Positions 32,419 to 40,256 of a stretch of DNA of 43,883 nucleotides are shown piece by piece. Each line of letters starts with the position of its first letter. Within the stretch, counting starts at the first letter, position 1. The notes under the pieces were generated by a model. That model saw only the letters and a list, made by a program, of their open reading frames with translations, ran no database searches and was not told the DNA's origin. Source of the stretch: Chloroflexota bacterium (lineage in GTDB: Bacteria > Chloroflexota > Anaerolineae > DUEN01); assembly GCA_013152435.1 (NCBI GenBank), contig JAADGJ010000112.1, positions 1-43,883 of the forward strand, given 5' to 3'. The position numbers were made by a program, and so were the translations under genes.

Positions 32419-33729
32419 GTGAACGAGTTTGATTCCGCCGTTTACGAACAGGAGATCGAGCGCCACCTGCGCTGGAACATGATCGTCAACGCGCTGGATG
32501 GGGCGTTCTTCTGGTTCGCGATGACCTTCGCCTCCACCAGCACCATCCTTCCCCTGTACGTCAGCCATCTGACGAGCTCCAAGCTGGCCATCGGGCTGGT
32601 CGCGGCCATCCCGAGCATGGGGTGGCTATTCCCACAGTTGCTGACGGCGCCGCTGGTGGAGCGCATGCCCCGCAAGAAGCCGTTCCTCATCTGGACCAGC
32701 CTGGCCACCGAGCGCGCCGCGTTGCTGTTCATGGCCATCAGCGCGTATTTCCTCAGCAAGTCGTCCCCCCGGCTCGCGCTGCTCCTCTTCTTCGTCACGC
32801 TGATCTGGCACGCGTTCGGGGCGGGGACCATCGCCACGGCCTGGCAGGACATGATCGCAAAGGTCATCCCGGTTCGATGGCGCGGCCGCTTCTTCGGCGT
32901 GACCAATTTCCTCGGCGCGGCCATGGGCGTGCCCGGCGCCGTCGTCGCCACGGCGATCCTGGGGCGATTCCCATATCCCGTCAACTTCGCGCTCTGCTTC
33001 TTCCTGGCCTTCGCCGGGAGCACAGCCTCCTGGATCTTCCTCGCCCTGACCCGAGAGCCACCCGGGCCAACGCGCCAGGAACGAGAGCCCCCCTCCCTCT
33101 ATATCCGGCGGCTTCGCCGGATCATCCACACGGACGCCAACTTCGCCCGATTCCTGCTCGCCCGGATCATCGGCACGCTGGGCAGCATGTACGTCGGCTT
33201 CATCGCCATCTCGGCGGTGCAGCGCTTCGGGCTGCCAGACGAGGCCGCGGGACAGTTCACCGGGTTCATGGTCGCGGGTCAGCTCATCGCCAACCTGATC
33301 CTCGGCCTCATCGCCGACCGGTGGGGGCACAAAATCGTCCTGGAGATCGGGAGCCTGTGCAGCGCGACATCGGTCGCGCTGGTCCTGTTCGCGCCCACCC
33401 CCCTGTGGGTCTACCTCGCGTTCGTCCTGCAGGGGGTGACCGTCGCCACATACCTGCTATCCGGCATGAGCATCACGTTCGAGTTCAGCGAACCGGAAGA
33501 GCGTCCGACCTACATCGGCCTGGCCAGCACCATAGGAGGTATCTTCAGCGGCGCGGCGCCGCTGGTAGGAGGCTGGCTGGCCGGCCAGCTCGGATACGGA
33601 TGGCTCTTCGGCCTCTGCCTGTTCATCACCCTGGTGAGCTTTTCGCTGCTCCACTGGCAGGTTCAGGACCCTCGCTTCGCCCGGCCGGGACAGCCCGGCA
33701 TCCAGACATCACCCACAGGAGTGAGCTAA
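32419..33729 (+). CDS. MFS transporter
   Basis: The 436-residue protein has about twelve membrane helices in two halves joined by a basic loop around residues 215-235 (REPPGPTRQEREPPSLYIRRLRR). It contains the loop-2 text ERMPRKKPFLIWTS and the second-half GLIADRWGHKIVLEIGSL, typical of major facilitator proteins of the BtlA/sugar-efflux-or-uptake kind. A soluble N-terminus (EFDSAVYEQEIERHLRWNMI) precedes helix 1, a trait of a subgroup often found in glycan clusters. The substrate is likely a sugar or glycoside given the neighbouring GH2 gene. The start is a GTG at 32419; its stop is one base before the dehydrogenase start. Confidence 0.9.
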   Translation: MNEFDSAVYEQEIERHLRWNMIVNALDGAFFWFAMTFASTSTILPLYVSHLTSSKLAIGLVAAIPSMGWLFPQLLTAPLVERMPRKKPFLIWTSLATERAALLFMAISAYFLSKSSPRLALLLFFVTLIWHAFGAGTIATAWQDMIAKVIPVRWRGRFFGVTNFLGAAMGVPGAVVATAILGRFPYPVNFALCFFLAFAGSTASWIFLALTREPPGPTRQEREPPSLYIRRLRRIIHTDANFARFLLARIIGTLGSMYVGFIAISAVQRFGLPDEAAGQFTGFMVAGQLIANLILGLIADRWGHKIVLEIGSLCSATSVALVLFAPTPLWVYLAFVLQGVTVATYLLSGMSITFEFSEPEERPTYIGLASTIGGIFSGAAPLVGGWLAGQLGYGWLFGLCLFITLVSFSLLHWQVQDPRFARPGQPGIQTSPTGVS

Positions 33730-33730
33730 G

Positions 33731-34723
33731 ATGCAAGCGATGGTTTTCGAGAACCCTGGCGTTCTTCACCTGATGGAGCGCCTGCAACCGACGCCGCAGG
33801 AGGGCGAGCTGCTCGTTCGCGTGCGCGCCTCCGGCATCTGCGGGACGGATCGGCACATCTATCACGGCGAGGCCCCCGCCCGGCCGCCGGTGATCCTCGG
33901 CCACGAGTTCGCGGGCGAGGTCGTGGCGGTAGGGCCTGGCGTGACGCCCGACTGGATCGGGCGCCGCGTCGCCATCGACCCGAACATCTACTGCGGGCAG
34001 TGTGACCCCTGCCGGGATGGGCGCCCCCAACTGTGCACAAGCCTGAAGGCCATCGGCGTGACCTGCGACGGCGGCTTTGCGGAGTTCTGCGCCGTGCCGG
34101 AGGCGCAGGCCCTCCCCCTCCCCGATGGCCTGAGCTTTGAGGAGGCGGCGATGGCGGAGCCGGTGGCCTGCTGCCTGCACGGCATCGACCTGGCCGAGAT
34201 CCGGGCCGGACAGACGGTGGCGGTGCTGGGGGGCGGTGCCATCGGCCTGATCCTGGCCCAATTGGCCCGGGCACAGGGAGCCGCCGAGGTGGTGGTCAGC
34301 GAGCCAGCCGCCCCTCGACGCGAGATCGCCTCAACGCTGGGCCTGGAGGCCGTACCCCCCGAGGCGTTGAGGGATCGACTGCCCGCAGGTGTGGACGTGG
34401 TGATCGAGGCCGTGGGCGCCACGGTGACGGCCGCGCAGGCGTTGGAGATCGCCCACAGGGGCGCCATGATCCTCTTCTTCGGCGTCACCCCCATGGGGCA
34501 GAAGATCGAGGTCGAGCCATTCCAGGTGTACCAGAAGGAGCTGACCATCCGGGGGTCGGCCCTCAACCCGTTCACACAGCGGCGCGCGCTGGCCCTGCTG
34601 GGCAGCGGCCGGGTGAACGTGGCGCCGTTGATCACCCACAAGATCGGGCTGGAAGACCTGGAGCGCACGCTGGCCACGCCCGCCCCTCCCGAGATGGTCA
34701 AAGCGATGGTGGTCCTGGCATGA
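33731..34723 (+). CDS. Zinc-dependent medium-chain alcohol/sugar dehydrogenase
   Basis: The 330-residue protein is an MDR dehydrogenase of the threonine/sorbitol dehydrogenase type. Catalytic zinc ligands are C37 (GICGTDRHIYHG) and H58-E59 (ILGHEFAGEV), and the structural zinc loop is CGQCDPCRDGRPQLC (C88, C91, C94, C102). The Rossmann motif VLGGGAIGLILAQLA follows at about 165-180. It would oxidise a polyol or sugar with NAD(P). An AGGAGTGAGCTAAG site overlaps the MFS stop, one base away, so the pair is co-translated. The chain is about 15-20 residues shorter than typical family members at the C-terminus but shows no obvious gap. Confidence 0.93.
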   Translation: MQAMVFENPGVLHLMERLQPTPQEGELLVRVRASGICGTDRHIYHGEAPARPPVILGHEFAGEVVAVGPGVTPDWIGRRVAIDPNIYCGQCDPCRDGRPQLCTSLKAIGVTCDGGFAEFCAVPEAQALPLPDGLSFEEAAMAEPVACCLHGIDLAEIRAGQTVAVLGGGAIGLILAQLARAQGAAEVVVSEPAAPRREIASTLGLEAVPPEALRDRLPAGVDVVIEAVGATVTAAQALEIAHRGAMILFFGVTPMGQKIEVEPFQVYQKELTIRGSALNPFTQRRALALLGSGRVNVAPLITHKIGLEDLERTLATPAPPEMVKAMVVLA

Positions 34724-34749
34724 CGGCACGCCGTGTGCGGCATAGTCAG

Positions 34750-34778
34750 TTGACACGCCATCGGGTCCATGATAAGAT
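34750..34778 (+). promoter_or_regulatory. Strong sigma-A-type promoter before the DegT operon
   Basis: TTGACA (34750-34755), exactly 17 bases, TAAGAT (34773-34778). It is the closest consensus match in the window. Transcription would start near 34785. Confidence 0.8.
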
Positions 34779-34790
34779 GTAGGCGCTTCG

Positions 34791-34875
34791 ACGGGCTTCT
34801 CCTGAGTCATCCGGGGGAGACTCAGGAGGCCCGTACTCTCACCGCTCTTTACAGGGCCTCCACACCAGGAGACTC
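34791..34875 (+). promoter_or_regulatory. Leader with alternative hairpins before the DegT aminotransferase gene
   Basis: The predicted 140-base leader starts with ACGGGC (34791-34796) and CTCCTGAGTC (34799-34808) pairing to GACTCAGGAG (34819-34828) and GCCCGT (34829-34834), a 16-bp stem with a TT bulge. GGAGGCCC (34825-34832) of its 3' arm is also perfectly complementary to GGGCCTCC (34854-34861), so a second stem would break the first. GGAGACTC occurs twice (34816-34823 and 34868-34875), giving two possible partners for GAGTC. This looks like an attenuator or translational switch, but no long U tract is present. Confidence 0.55.
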
Positions 34876-34925
34876 GATCCTACTCAATACAAGACCCTAG
34901 GGAGAACGAGGAAAGGAGCTTTGCC

Positions 34926-36050
34926 ATGCACGTTGGGTTCTACGGTCATGTCCGGCAGTATCACAACATCAAGTCAGAAATCGATGCCAAGATCCAAGAG
35001 GTGCTGGAGAGCGGGCAGTACGTCATGGGCCCCATGCTCAAGCGCTTTGAAGAGGAGCTTGCAGAATATTTCGGCATGAAGCACGCGATCGGCGTCAACA
35101 GCGGCACAGACGCTCTGTGGCTGGCCTTTTTGGCCCTCGGCATCGGCCCGGGCGATGAGTGCATCACCACGACGAACACCTTCTTCGCCACCGCCGAGGC
35201 CATCTGGTTCACAGGCGCAACCGCCGTTTTCGTGGATACGGATCCCCGCACCAACTGCATCGATCCCTCCAAGATCGAGGCCGCCATCACGGAGAAGACC
35301 AAGGCGATCGTCCCCGTGCATCTCTACGGCCAGTGCGCCGACATGAAGGCCATCCGCAAGATCGCGGACAAGTACAATCTGTACGTGATCGAGGACAACG
35401 CCCAGGCTTTGGGCGCGCACGGAGACGGCTTCAAGATCGGCGAGCTCAGCGACGCGGTGTGCACCAGCTTCATCATCCAGAAGAACCTGGGCACCTTCGG
35501 CGATGGCGGAGCGGTCATCACCAACAACGACGAGATGGACCAGACCATCCGCAAGCTGCGCAACCACGGCTCTCTGAAGCGATCCTACCACAGCCCGGGC
35601 TTCAACAGCCGCCTGGACGACATCCACGCCGGAGTGCTCAGCGCCAAGCTGAAGCACATCGATGAGTGGAACGACCTACGGCGCAAGTGGGCCGCCCGCT
35701 ACACCGCCGGGCTCCAGGAGGCGGAGAACATCGTCCTCCCGTACGAGGCGCCCGGATACCGCCATGTCTATCACCTCTACGTGATCGAGACCCGGCGTCC
35801 CGAGGATCGCGACAAGCTGCTGAACTTCCTGATCGAGAATGGCATCGACGCGAAGACCCACTACCCCATCGCGATCCATCAGCAAGAAGGGTACCCTTGG
35901 GACAAGTCCGCCCGCATCGTCGGCCCTCTCACCAACTCCGAGCGGAACGCGGCGTGCTGTGTCTCCCTGCCCATGTACCCCGAGCTGACGGAGGAAGAGG
36001 TGGACTACGTGATCGCCAAGGTTCTGGAGTGGGACCAGGCGAACTCGTAG
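34926..36050 (+). CDS. DegT/DnrJ/EryC1/StrS-family sugar aminotransferase
   Basis: The 374-residue PLP enzyme transaminates keto sugars. It has SGQYVMGPMLKRFEEELAEYFG (about 29-50), the substrate- and cofactor-binding GVNSGTDALWLA, D157 in VIEDNAQALGA for the pyridine nitrogen and the Schiff-base Lys K186 in IIQKNLGTFGDGG, then RLDDIHAGVLSAKL and the C-terminal FNSR and HVYHLYVI segments. It is closest in type to dTDP- or phospho-3-keto-sugar aminotransferases. The ATG at 34926 follows GGAAAGGAGCTTTGCC. It heads the promoter-led set DegT-Gfo/Idh-SIS, which would oxidise, aminate and isomerise a sugar, or run the reverse for catabolism. Confidence 0.93.
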   Translation: MHVGFYGHVRQYHNIKSEIDAKIQEVLESGQYVMGPMLKRFEEELAEYFGMKHAIGVNSGTDALWLAFLALGIGPGDECITTTNTFFATAEAIWFTGATAVFVDTDPRTNCIDPSKIEAAITEKTKAIVPVHLYGQCADMKAIRKIADKYNLYVIEDNAQALGAHGDGFKIGELSDAVCTSFIIQKNLGTFGDGGAVITNNDEMDQTIRKLRNHGSLKRSYHSPGFNSRLDDIHAGVLSAKLKHIDEWNDLRRKWAARYTAGLQEAENIVLPYEAPGYRHVYHLYVIETRRPEDRDKLLNFLIENGIDAKTHYPIAIHQQEGYPWDKSARIVGPLTNSERNAACCVSLPMYPELTEEEVDYVIAKVLEWDQANS

Positions 36051-36095
36051 CCCGGCAAGCGAAGAGGGGCATCGTAGCACCAACAGCCATCGAGG

Positions 36096-36124
36096 TAGGG
36101 GCGCAAGGCCTTGCGCCCCTATTG
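36096..36124 (+). terminator. 26-base perfect palindrome between DegT and Gfo/Idh genes
   Basis: TAGGGGCGCAAGG/CCTTGCGCCCCTA (36096-36121) is a perfect palindrome followed by TTGAG. It is either an intercistronic terminator/stabiliser or a protein-binding site. It lies 22 bases before the next start codon. Confidence 0.55.
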
Positions 36125-36143
36125 AGTTCAAGGAGGAGTACGG

Positions 36144-37211
36144 ATGAGTGAGAAGTATCGCGTCGTTGTGATCGGCATGGGGAAGCGGGGGATGCACCAT
36201 GCCATGGCCTTTCATGCCAACGAGCGGTTTGAAGTCGTGGGCATCTGCGACATCGACACCTCGCGACTGGAAGCGGCCGCCGCGCAGCTCGGGAACCCCC
36301 AGACCAGCACGGACGCCGCCGAGTTAGCCAACGCGCTCAAGCCGGACGTGTTCTGCTTCGCCACGCTGCCCAACCTTCGCCTGGAGATGGTCAAGATCGG
36401 CGTGGAGAGCGGCGCCAAGCTGATCGCCTTTGAGAAGCCCGTCGCTTTGTCCAGCGCGGAAGCCATGGAGATCAAGAAGCTGTTGGATGACAATGGGGTG
36501 AAAGCCGTCGTCAGCCACCAACACCGCTACGGCGATCACTATAAGAAGGTCAAGGAGATCATCGACAGCGGGGCGTTGGGTCGGATCCACACGGTGTACG
36601 GCACCGCGACCGGGTGGATGATGCACATGCTGAGCCACCTGATCGACTATATCCGCTGGTACAACGACTATGCGGAGGCCGAGTGGGTGATCGCTCAGGC
36701 GGCGGGCCGGGGCAAGCTGTCCGACATGCACCCCTCCCCGGACTACATCGCGGGATTCGTCCACTTCGCCAACGGCGTGCACGGCGTCCTCGAGTGCGGC
36801 GCCGGGGCCCCGGATGTGCCGGAGGTGGACTACTGGTGGCGCAAGAACCGCATCGGCGCGCAGGGCACCGACGGATTCGCCGAGGTCCTGACCGGCGGCG
36901 GCTGGCGAGCGGTGACCAAGACGGGGTCCTCCTCAGGCGAGGGGAACATGGACTATGAGCACGACATGCCCCCGTATATCCAGGACATCGCCGACTGGCT
37001 GGATGACGAGAGCAAGGTGCATCCGTGCAACTTCGAGAGCGCATACAAGGGGCACGAGATCATGATGGCCATGTGTCGCTCGGTCCTCGAGGGCGGTCAG
37101 GTGGCGCTGCCGCTCACAACCGGGATGGACGAGATCCAGGCCCTGCGAGAGAAGCTGCCGGACAAGCCCGTGATCCTCTCCATGCCGGAGAACGCGAAGG
37201 AGTATGGCTGA
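36144..37211 (+). CDS. Gfo/Idh/MocA-family oxidoreductase
   Basis: The 355-residue protein is an NAD(P)-dependent sugar dehydrogenase. The N-terminal Rossmann fold has VVVIGMGKRGMHHAMAF (about 7-23) and CDIDTSRLEAAAAQLG; the catalytic E97-K98-P99 lies in LIAFEKPVALSSAE. The C-terminal sheet domain has SHQHRYGDHYKKVKEIIDSGALGRI, VYGTATGWMMHMLSHLIDYIRWY with the usual His, and FVHFANGVHGVLECGAG. Members oxidise a sugar hydroxyl or epimerise via a keto intermediate, the step that feeds DegT aminotransferases. The ATG at 36144 follows AAGGAGGAGTACGG. It is in line with the DegT and SIS genes. Confidence 0.94.
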   Translation: MSEKYRVVVIGMGKRGMHHAMAFHANERFEVVGICDIDTSRLEAAAAQLGNPQTSTDAAELANALKPDVFCFATLPNLRLEMVKIGVESGAKLIAFEKPVALSSAEAMEIKKLLDDNGVKAVVSHQHRYGDHYKKVKEIIDSGALGRIHTVYGTATGWMMHMLSHLIDYIRWYNDYAEAEWVIAQAAGRGKLSDMHPSPDYIAGFVHFANGVHGVLECGAGAPDVPEVDYWWRKNRIGAQGTDGFAEVLTGGGWRAVTKTGSSSGEGNMDYEHDMPPYIQDIADWLDDESKVHPCNFESAYKGHEIMMAMCRSVLEGGQVALPLTTGMDEIQALREKLPDKPVILSMPENAKEYG

Positions 37212-37318
37212 TCGGGTGGCACGACCCCAGCCGACGCAGGCCGAATCTCCCATGAGATGCCGATTATCCCTCGGGCGGCGCGCACATGCGTCGCCCGATC
37301 TGTGAGGTGAGATCCCCG

Positions 37319-38359
37319 ATGTCGTTTCTGGAACGTGAGATCCACGAGCAGCCGGCCGCCATCGCCCGTCTTCTGGAGGCTACCCGCCGGACGACGGAGG
37401 AGCTGGCGGCGGCCATGCGCGAGCGCGACGTTCGCTACATCATGATCGCGGCTCGCGGCACCTCGGATAACGCGGGAACCTATGCGAAATACCTCTTCGC
37501 CGCGTTCAACGGACTGCCCGTCGCGATGGCCACTCCCTCCCTCTTCACGCTCTATCGCAACCCACCCCGGCTGCGCGACGCGCTGGTGCTGGGCATCTCC
37601 CAATCGGGCCAGTCGACCGATATCGTCGAAGTGATCCAGGAGGCCGCCCGCCAGGGCACATTGACCGCCGCCATCACGAACGATCCGGACTCCCCCCTGG
37701 CTCAGGCCGCCGACTTCGCCTTGGACCTGAACGCGGGGCCGGAGAAGGCGGTGGCCGCGACCAAGACGTACACCACCTCGCTGACCATGCTGGCGCTGCT
37801 CTCGACCGTGCTGGCCGAGGACGAGGAGCGGCTGGCCTGCCTGGAACGGCTGCCGGACGATATCGCCCTGACGCTGGAGATCACGGAGGAGATGGTCCGG
37901 AAACGGGCGGAGCGCTATCGCTACATGGAGGACTGCGTGGTCATCGGCCGCGGCTACAACTACGCGACCGCCTTTGAGATCGCTCTGAAGCTGAAGGAGC
38001 TGACCTACGTCGTCGCGGCCCCCTACTCATCGGCCGACTTTCAGCATGGCCCCATGGCCCTGATCGATCCGGGCTTCCCGGTGCTGGTCATCGCGCCGGA
38101 CGGTGTGCTGTTCCCCAACACGATGGCCTTCCTGAGACAGCTGCGGAAGCGAGACGCGGAGATCCTGGTCATCTCGAACCAGTCCGAGGCCCTGAGCATG
38201 GCCCAGACCCCCATGCCGCTGCCGACCCGGGTGCCCGAATGGCTCTCGCCGGTGACGGCTGTGATCCCCGGACAACTGCTGGCCTTGCACCTCACGCTGG
38301 CCAAGGGCCTGGACCCGGATTCCCCCCGAGGGCTCAAAAAGGTCACGGTGACGGAATAA
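37319..38359 (+). CDS. SIS-domain sugar isomerase (GlmS-isomerase/AgaS-like)
   Basis: The 346-residue protein has two SIS domains and no glutaminase domain. ARGTSDNAGTYAKY and VLGISQSGQSTDIVEVIQEA lie in SIS-1; AGPEKAVAATKTYTTSLTML (like GlmS) is between; GRGYNYATAFEIALKLKELTYV and SSADFQHGPMALI are in SIS-2. It resembles the isomerase half of GlmS and the catabolic AgaS/FrlB enzymes, so it probably isomerises or deaminates an amino sugar phosphate. I chose the ATG at 37319, preceded by GTGAGGTGAG; the frame is open to 37286. It is the last gene of the plus-strand sugar set and ends at a bidirectional terminator. Confidence 0.93.
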   Translation: MSFLEREIHEQPAAIARLLEATRRTTEELAAAMRERDVRYIMIAARGTSDNAGTYAKYLFAAFNGLPVAMATPSLFTLYRNPPRLRDALVLGISQSGQSTDIVEVIQEAARQGTLTAAITNDPDSPLAQAADFALDLNAGPEKAVAATKTYTTSLTMLALLSTVLAEDEERLACLERLPDDIALTLEITEEMVRKRAERYRYMEDCVVIGRGYNYATAFEIALKLKELTYVVAAPYSSADFQHGPMALIDPGFPVLVIAPDGVLFPNTMAFLRQLRKRDAEILVISNQSEALSMAQTPMPLPTRVPEWLSPVTAVIPGQLLALHLTLAKGLDPDSPRGLKKVTVTE

Positions 38360-38361
38360 AC

Positions 38362-38393
38362 ACAGGGCCCCGGCTAGCCGCTCGGGGCCCTGT
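38362..38393. terminator. Bidirectional hairpin between the SIS gene and surE
   Basis: ACAGGGCCCCG (38362-38372), 10-base loop, CGGGGCCCTGT (38383-38393): an 11-bp stem between convergent genes. The surE stop codon (38374-38376) lies in its loop. U tracts are poor on both sides. Confidence 0.65.
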
Positions 38394-39216
38394 CCGTGTC
38401 CGGGCTTCCCTCCGCCCACACCCCCGCGAGCTCCGCCCAATCCACGTGCGCGGTCAGATCCAGGGTCAGCGGCGTCACCGAGACCACCCGATCCCGGGTG
38501 AACGCCCAGATGTCCGAGTCCGGCTCCAGCCGGTCCCACTCGATATGGACCTCATACGCGAGCCGCCGGGGAACGCCGAAGCGCATCTCCTTGTGCGGGA
38601 TCGAGCGGTAGTATGATTGCATGGACTGTCGAGTGACCCGCCACGGCGTGCGCGGTGTAGCCGTGGCGGGGATGTCCACCTTGATCGCCTGCACCCGGGC
38701 GGGCAACCCGCGCGTCAATATCCCCTCCGCGAAGCGCCGGGTGAAGTGAACGGCCACCGACCAGTCGATGCGATCGCCGGAGTGGTGATTGAAGTGGAAG
38801 GCCACGGGCACCTCCAGCGACACCGCCAACCCGGGCACCCCCATATCGCCGGCCTGCAACGCCGCCCCCACCGTGCCGGAGACGAAGGCGCTGGTCCCCA
38901 GGTTCTCGCCGTGGTTGATACCCGCCACCACCAGCGCAGGCGGCCGTTCGGCCAACTCCAGGATGCCGTGTAATACCGCCTGAGCCGGGGTGCCGTCGAT
39001 GGCATATGCCGTGTAAAGGACGTCATCGACTTCCAGCGAGCGCGGGGTGATCGCGCAGGAGGAATCCCCCGGCAGGCTGCGCCCCATGCCGCTCTGCTGT
39101 CGCACGGGCGCCACAATCAGCAGCTCGCCTAAGTCGCACACCGCGCGTATCGCGGCGGCCAGGCCGGGAGAGGCCCACCCATCATCGTTCGTGATCAGGA
39201 TCAAGGGAGGATTCAT
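38374..39216 (-). CDS. surE: 5'/3'-nucleotidase SurE
   Basis: SurE is a metal-dependent nucleoside monophosphatase/exopolyphosphatase of stress metabolism. The 280-residue product has the N-terminal ILITNDDGWASPGL with metal-binding D11-D12, VAPVRQQSGMGRSLPG (metal Ser), the conserved VVAGINHGENLGTSAFVSGTVGAAL with metal Asn, and GVPGLAVSLEVP. The domain-swapped C-terminal arm follows (WRVTRQSMQSYYRS...). Length is normal. The ATG at 39216 has no strong ribosome site, and it lies 40 bases after the alpha/beta hydrolase. Its last codons run into the bidirectional terminator. Confidence 0.95.
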   Translation of the reverse strand: MNPPLILITNDDGWASPGLAAAIRAVCDLGELLIVAPVRQQSGMGRSLPGDSSCAITPRSLEVDDVLYTAYAIDGTPAQAVLHGILELAERPPALVVAGINHGENLGTSAFVSGTVGAALQAGDMGVPGLAVSLEVPVAFHFNHHSGDRIDWSVAVHFTRRFAEGILTRGLPARVQAIKVDIPATATPRTPWRVTRQSMQSYYRSIPHKEMRFGVPRRLAYEVHIEWDRLEPDSDIWAFTRDRVVSVTPLTLDLTAHVDWAELAGVWAEGSPDTDRAPSG

Positions 39217-39256
39217 ACGAACATGCCACGCAAGAATCTCTTCCGACGCACACGGG

Positions 39257-40213
39257 CTACGCGATGAGGCGCGTCAGCCATTCCTCAACGGCCGCATGAT
39301 ACAGATCCGGCCGGGTCAGCAACCCCAGATGTCCAGAGCCAGGGATCTCCCGATACGTGCCATCCCGCACGCCCTCCGCGATCTCGCGAGCCCAGTCGCG
39401 CCCCGTCATCGTATCCAGCCGGCCACGCAGCACCAGAACGGGAGCTGAGATCTCCCCCAACCGGGCGCGCAGGTCCGTGCTCACGATCGCCCACGCCCGC
39501 TCCCAGATGGCACGCCAGGACATCCGCCGCGTCGAACGCTGCACATATTCGATGGCGATCTCCCGCCCGGGCGAGTTCTCGTACAGGCCCGCGTTGCGCG
39601 CCGACAGCCATCGGGCCATCGCCCGGCCCAGGCTCGGGGGGACGGCCCGCGTCGATGCGGCGGCCAGGAGCAGGGCCGGGAATCCGGCCAGCGACCAGAC
39701 GTGAGCGAAGTCCCAATGCGCCAGGGGATTACACAAGATCAGTCCCCGCACACGCCCCGGATGATCCAACGCAAACTGCAACGCGATCATCCCCCCCATG
39801 GACTGGCCCAGGATGAGACAGGGCTCCTCCACCCGCCAGTGCACCAGAAGATGGGTCAGGTCGGCCGCGTAGGGCTCGGCCGAGGGAAGCGTGTGGGCGG
39901 GCAGCCGCTCTCGCAGATCGACGGCGATGACGCGGAAACGACGGGAGAAATACGGGATCTGGGCGGCGAAGATCTCCTTATCCCCGGCGAAGCCCGGCAG
40001 CAGGATGAGGGTGGGGCCCTCGCCCACGTCCAGGTACTCGACCGTTTGGCCGTCCTCCAGGGAGGCCCGCCGAACGGGATAGGGGGAGCCATCCGGTCGT
40101 CGCAGCACGAGGCGGGGCGTCCGCAGATTGGCCCGGTGGATCCACGCCGCGTAGAAGCCGCCGACGAACCCCAACAGGAGCCCCCGAGCCCAGGATCGTG
40201 TCCTTCGCTTCAT
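39257..40213 (-). CDS. Alpha/beta hydrolase, membrane-anchored
   Basis: The 318-residue protein starts with a basic segment and one membrane helix (RGLLLGFVGGFYAAWI), so the hydrolase domain is probably tethered. It has VEYLDVGEGPTLILLPGFAGDKEIF (oxyanion loop), the nucleophile elbow GQSMGGMIAL, Asp in VLRGRLDTMT and His in IPGSGHLGLL, a complete Ser-Asp-His triad. Esterase, lipase or C-C hydrolase function cannot be decided. I chose the ATG at 40213; a GTG at 40231 is possible. It is 43 bases downstream of the M42 gene and 40 bases before surE on the same strand, likely one operon. Confidence 0.9.
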   Translation of the reverse strand: MKRRTRSWARGLLLGFVGGFYAAWIHRANLRTPRLVLRRPDGSPYPVRRASLEDGQTVEYLDVGEGPTLILLPGFAGDKEIFAAQIPYFSRRFRVIAVDLRERLPAHTLPSAEPYAADLTHLLVHWRVEEPCLILGQSMGGMIALQFALDHPGRVRGLILCNPLAHWDFAHVWSLAGFPALLLAAASTRAVPPSLGRAMARWLSARNAGLYENSPGREIAIEYVQRSTRRMSWRAIWERAWAIVSTDLRARLGEISAPVLVLRGRLDTMTGRDWAREIAEGVRDGTYREIPGSGHLGLLTRPDLYHAAVEEWLTRLIA

Positions 40214-40256
40214 GCCTCGCGTTCCTGTCACGAGCGGGCCGACCTCAACGAGCGGT

